The translations under genes were made by a program, and so were the position numbers. The notes beneath the pieces are model-generated. The model made no database searches. It saw nothing but the letters and a program-made list of their open reading frames with translations, and had not been told where the DNA came from. A stretch of DNA of 37,312 nucleotides from Opitutaceae bacterium (GTDB taxonomy: Bacteria > Verrucomicrobiota > Verrucomicrobiia > Opitutales > Opitutaceae): NCBI GenBank assembly GCA_024711005.1, contig JANJTQ010000134.1, positions 1-37,312 of the forward strand, in the 5' to 3' direction. Shown piece by piece: positions 26,336-34,746 of this stretch (the stretch's first letter is position 1; each line of letters opens with the position of its first letter).

Positions 26336-27241
26336 ATGATCTCGCTCCTCGCTCCGGAAAAACCTCAGATGCAATCCGAGCCGGTCCTGCCGTTCTCCTC
26401 GGGAAAACAGACGCAACCCGGCCTTGAAAGTAAGCTCGATCCCGCTCCGCGCTGGCGGGCCCCCCGCTATCTCCCGGCCGGCAAACTCAAGGACAAGGTG
26501 GCATTGATCACCGGAGGTGACTCCGGCATAGGCCGGGCGGTGGCGTTCCTCTACGCGCGCGAAGGTGCGGACGTTGCGATCACGTTTCTTCCGGTTGAAC
26601 AGAGCGACGCCGAAGCCACCAAGGAGGCCGTCGAGTCCGTTGGGCGTCGTTGTGTGCTCATTCCCGCCGACCTCTCCGAAGCATCCGCCTGTCGCCGGGT
26701 GGTCGACGCCGTGGTCGCGGCGTTCGGACGACTCGACATTTTTGTTTCCAACGCGGCTCATCAGAGCCGCAAGGAGACCGTCGAAGCCGTGACGGATGCC
26801 GAGTTCGATCTTACGTTCAAAGTCAACGTCTACGCCTGCTTCTGGCTGGTGAAAGCGGCGCTGCCTCACATGAAACCGGGGGCATCGATCATCGTGACCA
26901 GTTCGGAAACGGGTATCTTTGGCTCACAAAAACTCTTCGATTATTCGGCCACGAAAGGTGCGCTCAACGCGTTTACCAAGGCGCTGTCGATGGACCTGAG
27001 TGAACGCGGTATCCGTGTGAACACCATCGCCCCAGGCCCGGTGTGGACGCCGCTCAACCCGAGCGATCCCGGCCTTCCGCCGGAGAAGACCGCTCAGTTT
27101 GGTAAAAGCACGCCCATGGGACGCCCGGCGCAACCGGAGGAACTGGCTCCGGCCTACGTGTTCCTGGCCTCCGATGCCGACTCCTCTTACATCACCGGAA
27201 TCGTCCTTCCCGTGATGGGCGGCGAAACCACGGGCGGTTGA
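26336..27241 (+). CDS. SDR family oxidoreductase with N-terminal extension
   Basis: 301 aa. A classical short-chain dehydrogenase: cofactor motif ITGGDSGIGRAVAF near residue 58, NAAH in the NNAG position, and the active-site Tyr-x3-Lys in LFDYSATKGALNAF with serine upstream in VTSSETG. The first 45 residues (to RYLPAGKLKDK) are an extension typical of the YghA/YhdG-like stress SDRs. It likely reduces or oxidises a small alcohol or carbonyl with NAD(P); the substrate is unknown. It has its own transcription unit after a terminator. Confidence 0.88.
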   Translation: MISLLAPEKPQMQSEPVLPFSSGKQTQPGLESKLDPAPRWRAPRYLPAGKLKDKVALITGGDSGIGRAVAFLYAREGADVAITFLPVEQSDAEATKEAVESVGRRCVLIPADLSEASACRRVVDAVVAAFGRLDIFVSNAAHQSRKETVEAVTDAEFDLTFKVNVYACFWLVKAALPHMKPGASIIVTSSETGIFGSQKLFDYSATKGALNAFTKALSMDLSERGIRVNTIAPGPVWTPLNPSDPGLPPEKTAQFGKSTPMGRPAQPEELAPAYVFLASDADSSYITGIVLPVMGGETTGG

Positions 27242-27266
27242 GACAATCCGATTACGTAGGTGATCT

Positions 27267-27345
27267 CGTGGGAGCGAGCTTGCTCGCGATTCCGATCCTC
27301 GCGAGCAAGTCGCGGACTGTCGCTCACGCTCGAAACGCTCCCACG
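27267..27345. repeat. REP-like palindromic element
   Basis: Outer arms CGTGGGAGCG (27267-27276) and CGCTCCCACG (27336-27345) are perfect complements. Inside, CTTGCTCGCG (27279-27288) pairs with CGCGAGCAAG (27300-27309). The word GTGGGAGCGAGCTTGCTCGC is strikingly like the REP sequences of Pseudomonas. It lies between the convergent SDR and kinase genes. Confidence 0.75.
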
Positions 27346-27372
27346 TCCAATCCTTTCGCTGCTTCAATCAAG

Positions 27373-27388
27373 CCGGAGCAAGCTCCGG
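27373..27388. terminator. Hairpin between convergent SDR and histidine kinase genes
   Basis: CCGGAGC and GCTCCGG (27373-27379, 27382-27388) form a perfect 7-bp stem with an AA loop. It is 23 bases from the kinase stop. There is no T-run on either side, so terminator activity is only possible. Confidence 0.4.
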
Positions 27389-27410
27389 GGGCTTATTCCA
27401 AAAACACAGC

Positions 27411-28586
27411 CTAATCGATTTCGGCCATGTGCAGCACCACGGTAAACACGCTGCCGACGCCCTCCTCGGATTCGAGGCGGATGTTGCCACCGAGATCCAG
27501 GACCGCGTCGCGAGTGATCGAAAGCCCCAGACCGGCGCCGGTGGTGCGCTCGTCGCCCAAACGGACAAACGGCTGGAACACCGCCTCGGTATCCGCGGGT
27601 CTGATACCGCGGCCGTTGTCTTTTACGCAGAGCAATATGCGGCCGTCCGATTCCTTCGACCATATCTCCACCTCCGGCCGGCGACCGGCCGGCACATACT
27701 TGACCGCATTGACAAGCAGGTTGGACATGATCTGCAGCAGCGGCACGTAACGACCGGAAACGGCATGCAGGGTGTCGCGTTGCATGACCAATGCGTCCCG
27801 TTCCTGCAGGAGAGCATGGGAGAGTTCGATCGCATCCGCCATCACCTCATTGAGGTCGACGGTGTGCAGTGGAGTGGGGGCGGCCTTGCCGGCCTCGCGA
27901 GCCCGGCCAAGGATTTCGATGGCGAGTGCCTCGACCTTGGTCGCCGCGCGATAGATGCGATCCACGTAGGCGCGTCCTTCGTCGTTGAGGACCCCGCACT
28001 CCCCGTTCGCGAGCATCTCGACAAACGATTTGATCGTACGCAACGGACCTCCCACATCGTGGGACAACTGGGCCGAGGAGGCGCGGAATTCCTCCAACGC
28101 GACGCGCAGGCTGGCGGTGCGTTGTTCGACTTTCTTCTCCAGAAAATCCGCGAGCAGACGCTGTTCTTCGAAAACCCGTTCCAGCCAGCGCTGCTGCAAG
28201 GCCTGCCACTGCACCAACCAGCCCCAAGCGCTTTCCATGGTGATGATCCCGACGTACCGACCGTCTGGCGCGAGCACCACGAGAATTGCATTCTTGTCGA
28301 CGGTCAGCGTTGCGAGAATCTCTTCCGCCGACGTGTCCTCATCTGTCCGGCGCCAATCTGTCCCTCCCGCGAGATCGGAAAAAAGCGGCGCGTTCGGATT
28401 ACCAAAAACAGAGGCATCTCCCAAACGAACCACACCTTCGAAAGCCTGTGTGCCTTCATTCACGATCGCGCAGTATTGCGCGTGCGCCTGACGCAATGCG
28501 GCTTCCATGTCGGACAGGCGCTGCTCCGGACGCACGATCGCCACTCGGGTGCTGAGCAGATCTTTGGCAATGGTCGTCATCTTCAT
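27411..28586 (-). CDS. Soluble CBS-domain sensor histidine kinase
   Basis: 391 aa, with no membrane helix. Residues 1-125 resemble a CBS-domain pair (LLSTRVAIVRPEQRLSDMEA and VLAPDGRYVGIITMESAWGW), which may sense adenine nucleotides. A coiled coil about 130-170 leads to the HisKA helix with phospho-acceptor His176 in AQLSHDVGGPLRTIKSF. The ATPase domain follows with N, G1 and G2 boxes: SNLLVNAVKY, VKDNGRGI and TTGAGLGLSI. No regulator is adjacent; the nearest is the amber-interrupted Rcp1-type receiver at 24969, on the other strand. Confidence 0.88.
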   Translation of the reverse strand: MKMTTIAKDLLSTRVAIVRPEQRLSDMEAALRQAHAQYCAIVNEGTQAFEGVVRLGDASVFGNPNAPLFSDLAGGTDWRRTDEDTSAEEILATLTVDKNAILVVLAPDGRYVGIITMESAWGWLVQWQALQQRWLERVFEEQRLLADFLEKKVEQRTASLRVALEEFRASSAQLSHDVGGPLRTIKSFVEMLANGECGVLNDEGRAYVDRIYRAATKVEALAIEILGRAREAGKAAPTPLHTVDLNEVMADAIELSHALLQERDALVMQRDTLHAVSGRYVPLLQIMSNLLVNAVKYVPAGRRPEVEIWSKESDGRILLCVKDNGRGIRPADTEAVFQPFVRLGDERTTGAGLGLSITRDAVLDLGGNIRLESEEGVGSVFTVVLHMAEID

Positions 28587-28900
28587 TCACGCAAACGGGT
28601 CGGGTCCTGCGTTCGCGTGTCGTGTCCCCGAACACCGGGACAAAAGCCGCGCCGCCGTTCCGCTACGGGCTGACTGTAGCGGAAGCGCTGGATGCTTTCG
28701 GCGTGTGGAGATGGAGTTCGCATGACTACTGAATGAAGGGCTCCGGGACCTTCATCGAAAACGGAAAACGGCGATGCTTCTTGGGATCATGGGAACTTGA
28801 AATAAAAAAATGCGAAGTAGCTGCATTTTATGGTGACGCCCGAAGCAGCGAGTCCGTTGCCAACGCCGATCCGAAACGGACTTGGACGCTAAAACGAGCT
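28587..28900. other. 314-bp intergenic stretch with one inverted repeat
   Basis: No gene is supported here. The only feature I see is TTCCGCTAC (28658-28666) with its complement GTAGCGGAA (28676-28684), a perfect 9-bp repeat with a 9-base gap, about 70 bases upstream of the histidine kinase start. It could be an operator or part of a leader structure. Confidence 0.4.
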
Positions 28901-29311
28901 TCAGTGTGCTCGTGCATCGTTCTCGGGCTTTGGCGGCTCCGGTTTGCGATTGAAAAGTATTTTGGCCTTTGTGCGGATCCATGTCCGGTGCATCGCCGCC
29001 TCGGCTCGATCGAGCAGGCAGGCCATCGTCCACGACTGGGAGGCAAGCAGTGCGCCGGAGAGCACAAAGAAGACGATGGCCGGGCCGGGGATGAACACGA
29101 GTACGACACCGATTGCCGCCGACACGATCGCGAGGCCGAAGAAGATAAAACGAACCCAGCCGCCTTGGGCGCCATGGTGCCTGACGCGCTTGTGTTCGTT
29201 CTTAAATCGTTCCCCGGAACGATCCCTTTTCATCTTTTTTAAGTCCTGCTTCACCTCTACTAGCATGAGATTAAGGACCTGGGAAGCCGGGGCTTGTTCA
29301 ATGGAGGGCAA
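28901..29311 (-). CDS. PGPGW-like small membrane protein
   Basis: 136 aa. A basic N-terminal region is followed by hydrophobic segments at about residues 52-95 (FIFFGLAIVSAAIGVVLVFI, PGPAIVFFVLSGALLASQSW). The IPGP motif followed by LLASQS.TMACLLDRAE resembles the PGPGW family of putative transmembrane proteins. Function is unknown. In-frame Met codons at 29266 and 29233 are alternative starts; none has a clearly better ribosome site. The complementary frame at 28733-29242 is a shadow. Confidence 0.6.
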   Translation of the reverse strand: MPSIEQAPASQVLNLMLVEVKQDLKKMKRDRSGERFKNEHKRVRHHGAQGGWVRFIFFGLAIVSAAIGVVLVFIPGPAIVFFVLSGALLASQSWTMACLLDRAEAAMHRTWIRTKAKILFNRKPEPPKPENDARAH

Positions 29312-29469
29312 ATTTCATGCGTGCGAATTCTACAGGAAAGCCGGGAGGGGCGTTGCAAAATGCGAGAGCGAGCGGTGGGCATAGGTGGCGGGTGGCTGAT
29401 TAATGGTTGGTTTATAGAGGTCTAAGTAAATTGTTTGGGCTGGCATGCGGTCAGCATTTCAAAGGGATC

Positions 29470-30339
29470 ATGAACACTCACCTCAAAGAAACCGTTTTGA
29501 TCACCGGTGCCTCGAGCGGTATCGGTTATGAACTCGGCCGCGAATTTGCCCAGCATGGCCACGATCTGGTGATCGTTGCGGCGATTCAGCCCGAGCTGCT
29601 CGACGTCGCCAGTCGGTTGAGCGCGGAATATGGCGTCAGCGTCAAACCGATCGTGGCGGATCTCCGGAGCGAACTGGCGGCCGATGATATTTATGCCGAA
29701 GTCGCGGCGAGCGGCCTCTCGGTCCAGATCCTCGTCAACAATGCGGGACTCGGCCGACGCGGCCGGTTTTGGGAGATTTCGCTGGAGGACGATATTTCGA
29801 TGATCCGGCTGAACATCGAAGCCGGTGTGCGCCTCACCAAGCGGTTTTTGCCTGCGATGCTTTCAAACCGGCGCGGGCGGATTCTGAACACCGCTACCGT
29901 CGCAGGCTTTGAACCCGGCCCGATGCAGGCGGTTTACCACGCCACCAAGGCGTTCGTCCTGTCCTGGTCCGAGTCGCTCGCCACGGAACTGGAGAATACC
30001 GGGGTGACACTCACCGTGCTTTGCCCGGAACTGGCGGATACGGAGTTCTTCGAAAAGGACGATAGGGTCGACACTCGCGTGCCTCAGGAAGGTGATGTGA
30101 TGGCTCAACAGGAAATTGCCGCGACCGCCTACGCCGCACTGATGAAGGGGGAGCGGATGCTCGTGCCCGGTGCATTGACCAACGCGCTGAGTTTCAGCCG
30201 TCGTCTGATGCCGGAGTCGCTTCAGGCGAAGATGAACGAAAAGGTGTATGCCGAAACCGATCCGGCGGCCCATAAACGAGAGCCCGGCGATGTCCGGGCG
30301 GCGACGGAAGAGCATCTCGAAATCGTGGTGAAGTCGTGA
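29470..30339 (+). CDS. SDR family NAD(P)-dependent oxidoreductase
   Basis: 289 aa from the ATG at 29470 with GGGA just upstream; an in-frame earlier start (29407) lacks support. The cofactor motif is ITGASSGIGYELGREF, with NNAG in ILVNNAGLGRRG, and the active-site Tyr-x3-Lys in AVYHATKAFVLSW. The expected catalytic Ser is replaced by Thr-Ala in ILNTATVAGFEPG, where threonine may substitute. It resembles the DltE/YqjQ-type SDRs. The DUF72 gene starts 9 bp after it, so the two may be cotranscribed. Confidence 0.88.
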   Translation: MNTHLKETVLITGASSGIGYELGREFAQHGHDLVIVAAIQPELLDVASRLSAEYGVSVKPIVADLRSELAADDIYAEVAASGLSVQILVNNAGLGRRGRFWEISLEDDISMIRLNIEAGVRLTKRFLPAMLSNRRGRILNTATVAGFEPGPMQAVYHATKAFVLSWSESLATELENTGVTLTVLCPELADTEFFEKDDRVDTRVPQEGDVMAQQEIAATAYAALMKGERMLVPGALTNALSFSRRLMPESLQAKMNEKVYAETDPAAHKREPGDVRAATEEHLEIVVKS

Positions 30340-30348
30340 TCATCAGCC

Positions 30349-31308
30349 ATGGCCACCGTGCGCATCGGAATTTCCGGCTGGCGGTATCCGCCCTGGCGCG
30401 GCGTGTTCTATCCGAAGGGCCTTCCCCAACGGAACGAACTGGCCTATGCCGCGAGCGTTTTCCCGTCGATCGAGATCAACGGCTCATTCTACTCCCTCCA
30501 GCGACCGTCCAGTTACGGTGCTTGGGCGGACGCGACGCCGAAGCACTTTCAGTTTTCGGTGAAGGCCCCGCGTTTCATCACGCATATCAAACGGCTTCGC
30601 GACGTGGACACGGCGCTGGCGAATTTCCTGGCCTCGGGCGTGCTCAGGCTCGGCGCAAAACTGGGGCCGATCCTGTGGCAGTTTCCGCCCTCGTTCCGAT
30701 ATGACGCGGCCCTGATGGAATCGTTTTTTTCGGGTTTGCCGCACACCACCGAAGACGCGGTGAAGATCGCCCGGCGGCACGACGATCACCTGCGTGTGAA
30801 AGCCTGGCTGACAATCGATCGATCACGCCGCCTGCGTCACGCGATCGAGATACGGCATCGTTCGTTCGAGACGCCGGATTTCATCAAACAACTGCGTCGT
30901 CACCGCATCGGTCTGGTGGTTGCCGATACGGCCGGGCGATGGCCGTTGATGGAGGATCTTACGGCCGATTTTGTCTATGTGCGGCTGCACGGCGACGAGG
31001 TCCTTTATTCGTCCGGCTACACCGACAAGGCCTTGGACGGCTGGGCGAATAAAATCGAAGCATGGAGGAAAGGCACGCAGGCGGTGAGGGCCCGGACGGT
31101 GGCGTCGTCCGTTCCGGAGCGAAAGACGGGACGCGATATCTTTGTATACTTTGACAATGACGTGAAGGTTCGGGCGCCTCACGACGCGATGAGTTTATCG
31201 TATCGACTCGGGCTTGGTCCGGAACCCATCGACTTGCCGCCGGCGGAAAGTGTTCAGGAAGTCGCGCGGGTGGCGTGGCCGTTGTACGGGCGCGCGGCAG
31301 GCGGGTAG
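30349..31308 (+). CDS. DUF72 (YecE-like) protein
   Basis: 319 aa. DUF72 TIM-barrel-like family: begins VRIGISGWRYPPWRGVFYP, with FPSIEINGSFYSLQRPSSYG, ILWQFPPSF and the conserved EIRHRSF and YVRLHG. Function of the family is not established; distant similarity to sugar isomerase/endonuclease IV barrels has been noted. It follows the SDR gene by 9 bp. Confidence 0.9.
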   Translation: MATVRIGISGWRYPPWRGVFYPKGLPQRNELAYAASVFPSIEINGSFYSLQRPSSYGAWADATPKHFQFSVKAPRFITHIKRLRDVDTALANFLASGVLRLGAKLGPILWQFPPSFRYDAALMESFFSGLPHTTEDAVKIARRHDDHLRVKAWLTIDRSRRLRHAIEIRHRSFETPDFIKQLRRHRIGLVVADTAGRWPLMEDLTADFVYVRLHGDEVLYSSGYTDKALDGWANKIEAWRKGTQAVRARTVASSVPERKTGRDIFVYFDNDVKVRAPHDAMSLSYRLGLGPEPIDLPPAESVQEVARVAWPLYGRAAGG

Positions 31309-31424
31309 CGGTGCGCGGAGGCGAAGCCAAGGCGTGCGACGTCGTGCGGCATCGGATTTCGCCAGCGGCGATGTTCGGAACTTCGCCTGATGTTAAATCG
31401 GTGATTATCGGCTAGAGTGCGGAC

Positions 31425-31637
31425 ATGAGCACGCAGTCATCCACCGACATCCGCAAGGCCACGGCTCATGAGGAGATTGCCCGGCGTGCCCATGAACTGT
31501 GGGAGCAGGATGATCGTCGTCCGGGCAACGATCAGAAACATTGGTTCGAGGCCGAGCATCAGCTCCGGTCAGTGTCTCCCGGCGAAGTGAAAGGCATTCC
31601 TGCTGCAGGCGAAAAGAAAAAGGGCCGTGCGGCCTGA
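31425..31637 (+). CDS. DUF2934 small protein
   Basis: 70 aa. The signature IARRAHELWEQDDRRPG followed by HWFEAEHQL is that of DUF2934, a short helical domain common in proteobacterial and verrucomicrobial stress loci. It ends in a lysine-rich tail. No function is known. Confidence 0.88.
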   Translation: MSTQSSTDIRKATAHEEIARRAHELWEQDDRRPGNDQKHWFEAEHQLRSVSPGEVKGIPAAGEKKKGRAA

Positions 31638-31708
31638 GCCGGCTGAGCCGTCGCTCGGAAGCGGCTCGGCGGGACGCCTCGCCCCGCCTTCCGACGGCAT
31701 CAACCCGG

Positions 31709-31858
31709 CTAGCACTACTCCGTTAAGTCTACGCCCGACGTCCGAGATGGAGCCCCGACGACCTCGTCGGGTCGGTTGGGAGAGCGCGCCGATCAAGCCC
31801 GACGAGGTCGTCGGGCCTCCAAGCCGAGCCCCCGCCCGGACTTAACCGAGTAGTGCTA
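31709..31858. repeat. 150-bp MITE-like double palindrome
   Basis: Terminal inverted repeats of 20 nt with one mismatch: TAGCACTACTCCGTTAAGTC (31709-31728) and its complement at 31839-31858. Inside lie 23-nt arms (31749-31771 and 31798-31820), also with one mismatch, each containing its own hairpin of the CCCGACGACCTCGTCGGG type. CGGC/GCCG flanks extend the outer stem past a bulged A. There is no transposase. The rest of 31638-32007 shows no gene I can support. Confidence 0.85.
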
Positions 31859-32007
31859 AGCCGTAAAAATTCAGTCGAGAGCTAAAGAGCCTCGTCGCCG
31901 GCAAAACCAACAGGTGGACGGCAACCTCCGGGCGCTGTTGAGACCGTCCGTCTGAAAACGCGCCCCGACAACGCGTTCCACCTTGAATCCGACTAAATCG
32001 TCACGGC

Positions 32008-33171
32008 TTAACACGAGGGGTCGAGCACGACCTTGATGCATCCGTCCTTTTTTTCCGCGAAGGTTGCGTAGGCCTCGGGCGCCCGGGTGAGGGGGACGCG
32101 ATGCGTGACGACGAACGAGGGATCGATCTGACCGGCTTCAATCATATCGAGCAGCGGGCGCAGGTAGCGCTGGGTGTGCGTCTGTCCCATCTTCATTGTC
32201 ACGCCCTTGCTGAAGGCCGCGCCGAAGGGGATTTTGTCGACAAAACCTGAATACACGCCGGGGACGGAAAGCGTGCCGCCCTTGCGAACCGCGCGCATCG
32301 CCTGGCGGAGGGCGAAGGGACGGTCGTTCTCCAGTTTTAGGGTTTGCTTCACGTTATCGTAGGTGGACCCATGGGCCTCCATGCCGACCGCGTCGATGGC
32401 CGCGTCGGGGCCGCGTCCGCCCGTCAGCGTCTTCAGGCGGTCCAGCATGTCGTCGTCCTCGTCATTGAGTCCGATCGCGCCGGCTTCCTCCGCCATGTGG
32501 AGGCGCTCGGGTTCGTTGTCGATGGCGATGACCTTGGCCGCGCCGAGCAGGAATGCGCTGCGAATGGCAAATTGGCCGACGGGTCCGCAGCCCCACACGG
32601 CGACCGTACTACGACCGCGCTCGATGTTGCAGTTTTCGGCGGCCATGTAGCCCGTCGGAAAAACATCGGAAAGGAACAGCACCTTTTCATCGGGAATATC
32701 GATCTCGATCTTGATCGGCCCGACATCGGCGAACGGCACGCGCGCGTATTGGGCCTGCCCGCCGGCGTAGCCACCCATCATGTGCGAATAGCCGTAGAGC
32801 GCCGCGCCGCCGTAGCCGTAAAGCGCTTCGACGAGAGCACCGTTGGGATTGGTGTTGTCGCAGCACGACCATTCTTGCCGCGAACAATGATGACAGCCGC
32901 CGCACGAAATCGTGAAAGGCACGACCACGCGGTCGCCGACCTTTATTTTTTTAACCGCGGAGCCGATCTCGACGACCTCGCCCATGAATTCATGGCCGAG
33001 GATGTCGCCCTTCATCATCGTCGGGATGTAGCCGTCGTAAAGATGGAGGTCGGATCCGCAGATCGCCGTCGAGGTGATGCGGACGATGCAATCGCGCGGG
33101 TTGAGGATTCGGGGGTCGTCGACCGTCTGAACCTCCATTTGTTTTTTACCCATCCAGCAGACGGCTTTCAT
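32008..33171 (-). CDS. Zinc-dependent alcohol dehydrogenase (formaldehyde-dehydrogenase-like MDR)
   Basis: 387 aa from the ATG at 33171 ([15 protein letters not shown]). Medium-chain dehydrogenase: catalytic zinc ligands Cys38 ([12 protein letters not shown]) and His59-Glu60 (ILGHEFMG), structural zinc cysteines Cys89, 92, 95 and 103 ([16 protein letters not shown]), and the nucleotide motif [13 protein letters not shown]. The long insertion after residue 105 ([20 protein letters not shown]) is typical of the glutathione-independent formaldehyde-dehydrogenase-like group. The start overlaps the SRPBCC gene stop by 4 bp (33168-33171). The substrate is an alcohol or aldehyde not determined here. 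Confidence 0.9.
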   Translation of the reverse strand: MKAVCWMGKKQMEVQTVDDPRILNPRDCIVRITSTAICGSDLHLYDGYIPTMMKGDILGHEFMGEVVEIGSAVKKIKVGDRVVVPFTISCGGCHHCSRQEWSCCDNTNPNGALVEALYGYGGAALYGYSHMMGGYAGGQAQYARVPFADVGPIKIEIDIPDEKVLFLSDVFPTGYMAAENCNIERGRSTVAVWGCGPVGQFAIRSAFLLGAAKVIAIDNEPERLHMAEEAGAIGLNDEDDDMLDRLKTLTGGRGPDAAIDAVGMEAHGSTYDNVKQTLKLENDRPFALRQAMRAVRKGGTLSVPGVYSGFVDKIPFGAAFSKGVTMKMGQTHTQRYLRPLLDMIEAGQIDPSFVVTHRVPLTRAPEAYATFAEKKDGCIKVVLDPSC

Positions 33172-33767
33172 TGCTGGTTCTTCCGTTGAGGAGCCCCCAC
33201 CGATTGTCCCTCGGTCGTGGGGATTTCGCCGGCCTCCATCAGGGCCTTGAAACGGCGGAGCATTTCGCCGACCTGTTGACCTGCCTCTTCGCCGGAGAGT
33301 TTGGCCAGGGCCGCGCCGGCTTTTCCTCCGGGCGGGTTGTATTCGAGCGTGACGGTGACCTCCGTTCCCTCGTCGCCGGGTGCCGGCTCGAAGCGCACGG
33401 TTCCGGCATTGGCGATCTCGGAAGCCTCTCTCGAACGCCACGCAATCAGCCGGTCCGGTTCGTCGTTGATGATGAGTGCGTCCCATTCGACGCTCCGGTC
33501 TCCGGGGGCGCTCACCGACCAATGCGACTCAATGGGAGAGCGGACGGTGATAGTGACGGGATGCTTGATGACCTGGGGGAGGTTTTCGAGATTGCGCCAG
33601 AACGCGTAGAGCGGACGTGCGGGTTTTTGGACGGTGACCGAGCGGGAGACTTTTACTCCTTTGTCGCCCGTCACGACGATCTTGGACGGTGCGAGGCCCT
33701 TGCGTGAGGCGATCCCGGTCGGAGGGTGGGAGGGAATATTTCGTTTGAGAGAATTGGGGGTGGGCAT
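33168..33767 (-). CDS. SRPBCC (polyketide cyclase/START-like) family protein
   Basis: 199 aa. The START-like helix-grip fold is seen from about residue 38: [35 protein letters not shown] and [20 protein letters not shown], ending in a helix [20 protein letters not shown]. Family members bind hydrophobic ligands; here no catalytic residue can be named. It is upstream of and coupled to the zinc alcohol dehydrogenase. Confidence 0.85.
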   Translation of the reverse strand: MPTPNSLKRNIPSHPPTGIASRKGLAPSKIVVTGDKGVKVSRSVTVQKPARPLYAFWRNLENLPQVIKHPVTITVRSPIESHWSVSAPGDRSVEWDALIINDEPDRLIAWRSREASEIANAGTVRFEPAPGDEGTEVTVTLEYNPPGGKAGAALAKLSGEEAGQQVGEMLRRFKALMEAGEIPTTEGQSVGAPQRKNQQ

Positions 33768-33969
33768 GGTCCCGGGAGTCTAATGGTTGTTACGGTCCAT
33801 GCCCATCGGGTGCAGGTCTTAGCGGCGGCTAATGGCACCGCCCCTCGCTCGGCGTCGAATGCGAGTCGGCGATTTTCCGATAACATGAACCGCAGTAGAC
33901 CTGATCCGGGCCGGATGACTCAGCCGACCGTGATCGGGCGTGTGAGAGGTGTATCCCCGCACAAAACGA

Positions 33970-34001
33970 AAAACGGGAACACCTCTTGGTGTTCCCGTTT
34001 T
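33970..34001 (-). terminator. Strong terminator after the NarL-type regulator gene
   Basis: A 14-bp perfect stem, AAAACGGGAACACC / GGTGTTCCCGTTTT (33970-33983 and 33988-34001), with loop TCTT. On the minus strand it follows the regulator stop by 34 bases and leads into TTTTTCGTTTT. The A/T ends on both sides could make it bidirectional. The remaining intergenic sequence from 33768 to 33969 shows nothing else. Confidence 0.92.
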
Positions 34002-34035
34002 TAAAGGAGGTCTGGTGTCCTGGGGCGGCTGGTCG

Positions 34036-34746
34036 TCAGACGATGTTTTCGCTCTTCACCCACTGGATGGCGTGGCGCACAAGATCGGCGCCCTTTTCGA
34101 TGTGAAGCTTGAGCTTCAGGTGCTCGCGATAGGAATCGATGGTTTTGACGCTCAGGTTGAGCTTGGTCGCGATCTGACGCGTGCTGAAGCCGTTTCCGAT
34201 GAGTTGGAAAACCTCCATCTCGCGATCGCTCAGTGTGTCGATCGAGAAGACGACCTCGTCTTTGCGGTTGTGTACGAGGCGGTGGAGCATCTTCTCCTTC
34301 ATCTTTTCACTGAGATAAAGTTCTCCTTCGAGGATGCGACGGATGGCGATGAGGATATTGTCGCTGGCCTCCTGCTTCATCACGTAGCCTTTTGCGCCGG
34401 CGCGCAGTGCCCGTTCGGCGTAAAGACTCTCGTCGTGCATCGACATGATCAGGACGGGCAAATCGGGCAGCAGCACCTTGAGGTTTTTTGTCAGCTCTAT
34501 GCCGCTGGTGGTTTTGAGCGAGATGTCGACGACCGCCAGATCGGCTTTGCTCCGTTGCAGGAGGTCGAATGCCTTGGGCGCGCTGTCGGCTTCGCCGCAG
34601 ACCTCCAAGTCGGGCTCTTGATTGATGAGAACAAGCACGCCTTGGCGGGTGATCGGGTGATCATCGACCAGGAAAATGCGACGCTTGGCAGCGACGGGGG
34701 TGGCTGTGGAGACTGGCTGTGCCGGGGCGGTCGACGTTGATTTCAT
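34036..34746 (-). CDS. NarL/FixJ family response regulator
   Basis: 236 aa from the ATG at 34746, whose ATGA overlaps the kinase stop at 34743; an in-frame ATG at 34773 lies inside the kinase gene. The receiver has IFLVDDHPITRQG, phospho-acceptor Asp74 in LAVVDISLKTTSG, and YVMKQEAS with the conserved lysine. The LuxR-type helix-turn-helix is DTLSDREMEVFQLIGNG followed by STRQIATKLNLSVKTIDSY. It is the cognate partner of the kinase gene just upstream. Confidence 0.93.
   Translation of the reverse strand: MKSTSTAPAQPVSTATPVAAKRRIFLVDDHPITRQGVLVLINQEPDLEVCGEADSAPKAFDLLQRSKADLAVVDISLKTTSGIELTKNLKVLLPDLPVLIMSMHDESLYAERALRAGAKGYVMKQEASDNILIAIRRILEGELYLSEKMKEKMLHRLVHNRKDEVVFSIDTLSDREMEVFQLIGNGFSTRQIATKLNLSVKTIDSYREHLKLKLHIEKGADLVRHAIQWVKSENIV

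Noticed and set aside
28733-29242. 169-residue plus-strand frame
   Set aside because: It is the complement of the PGPGW-like membrane protein, which has hydrophobic segments and a recognisable IPGP motif.
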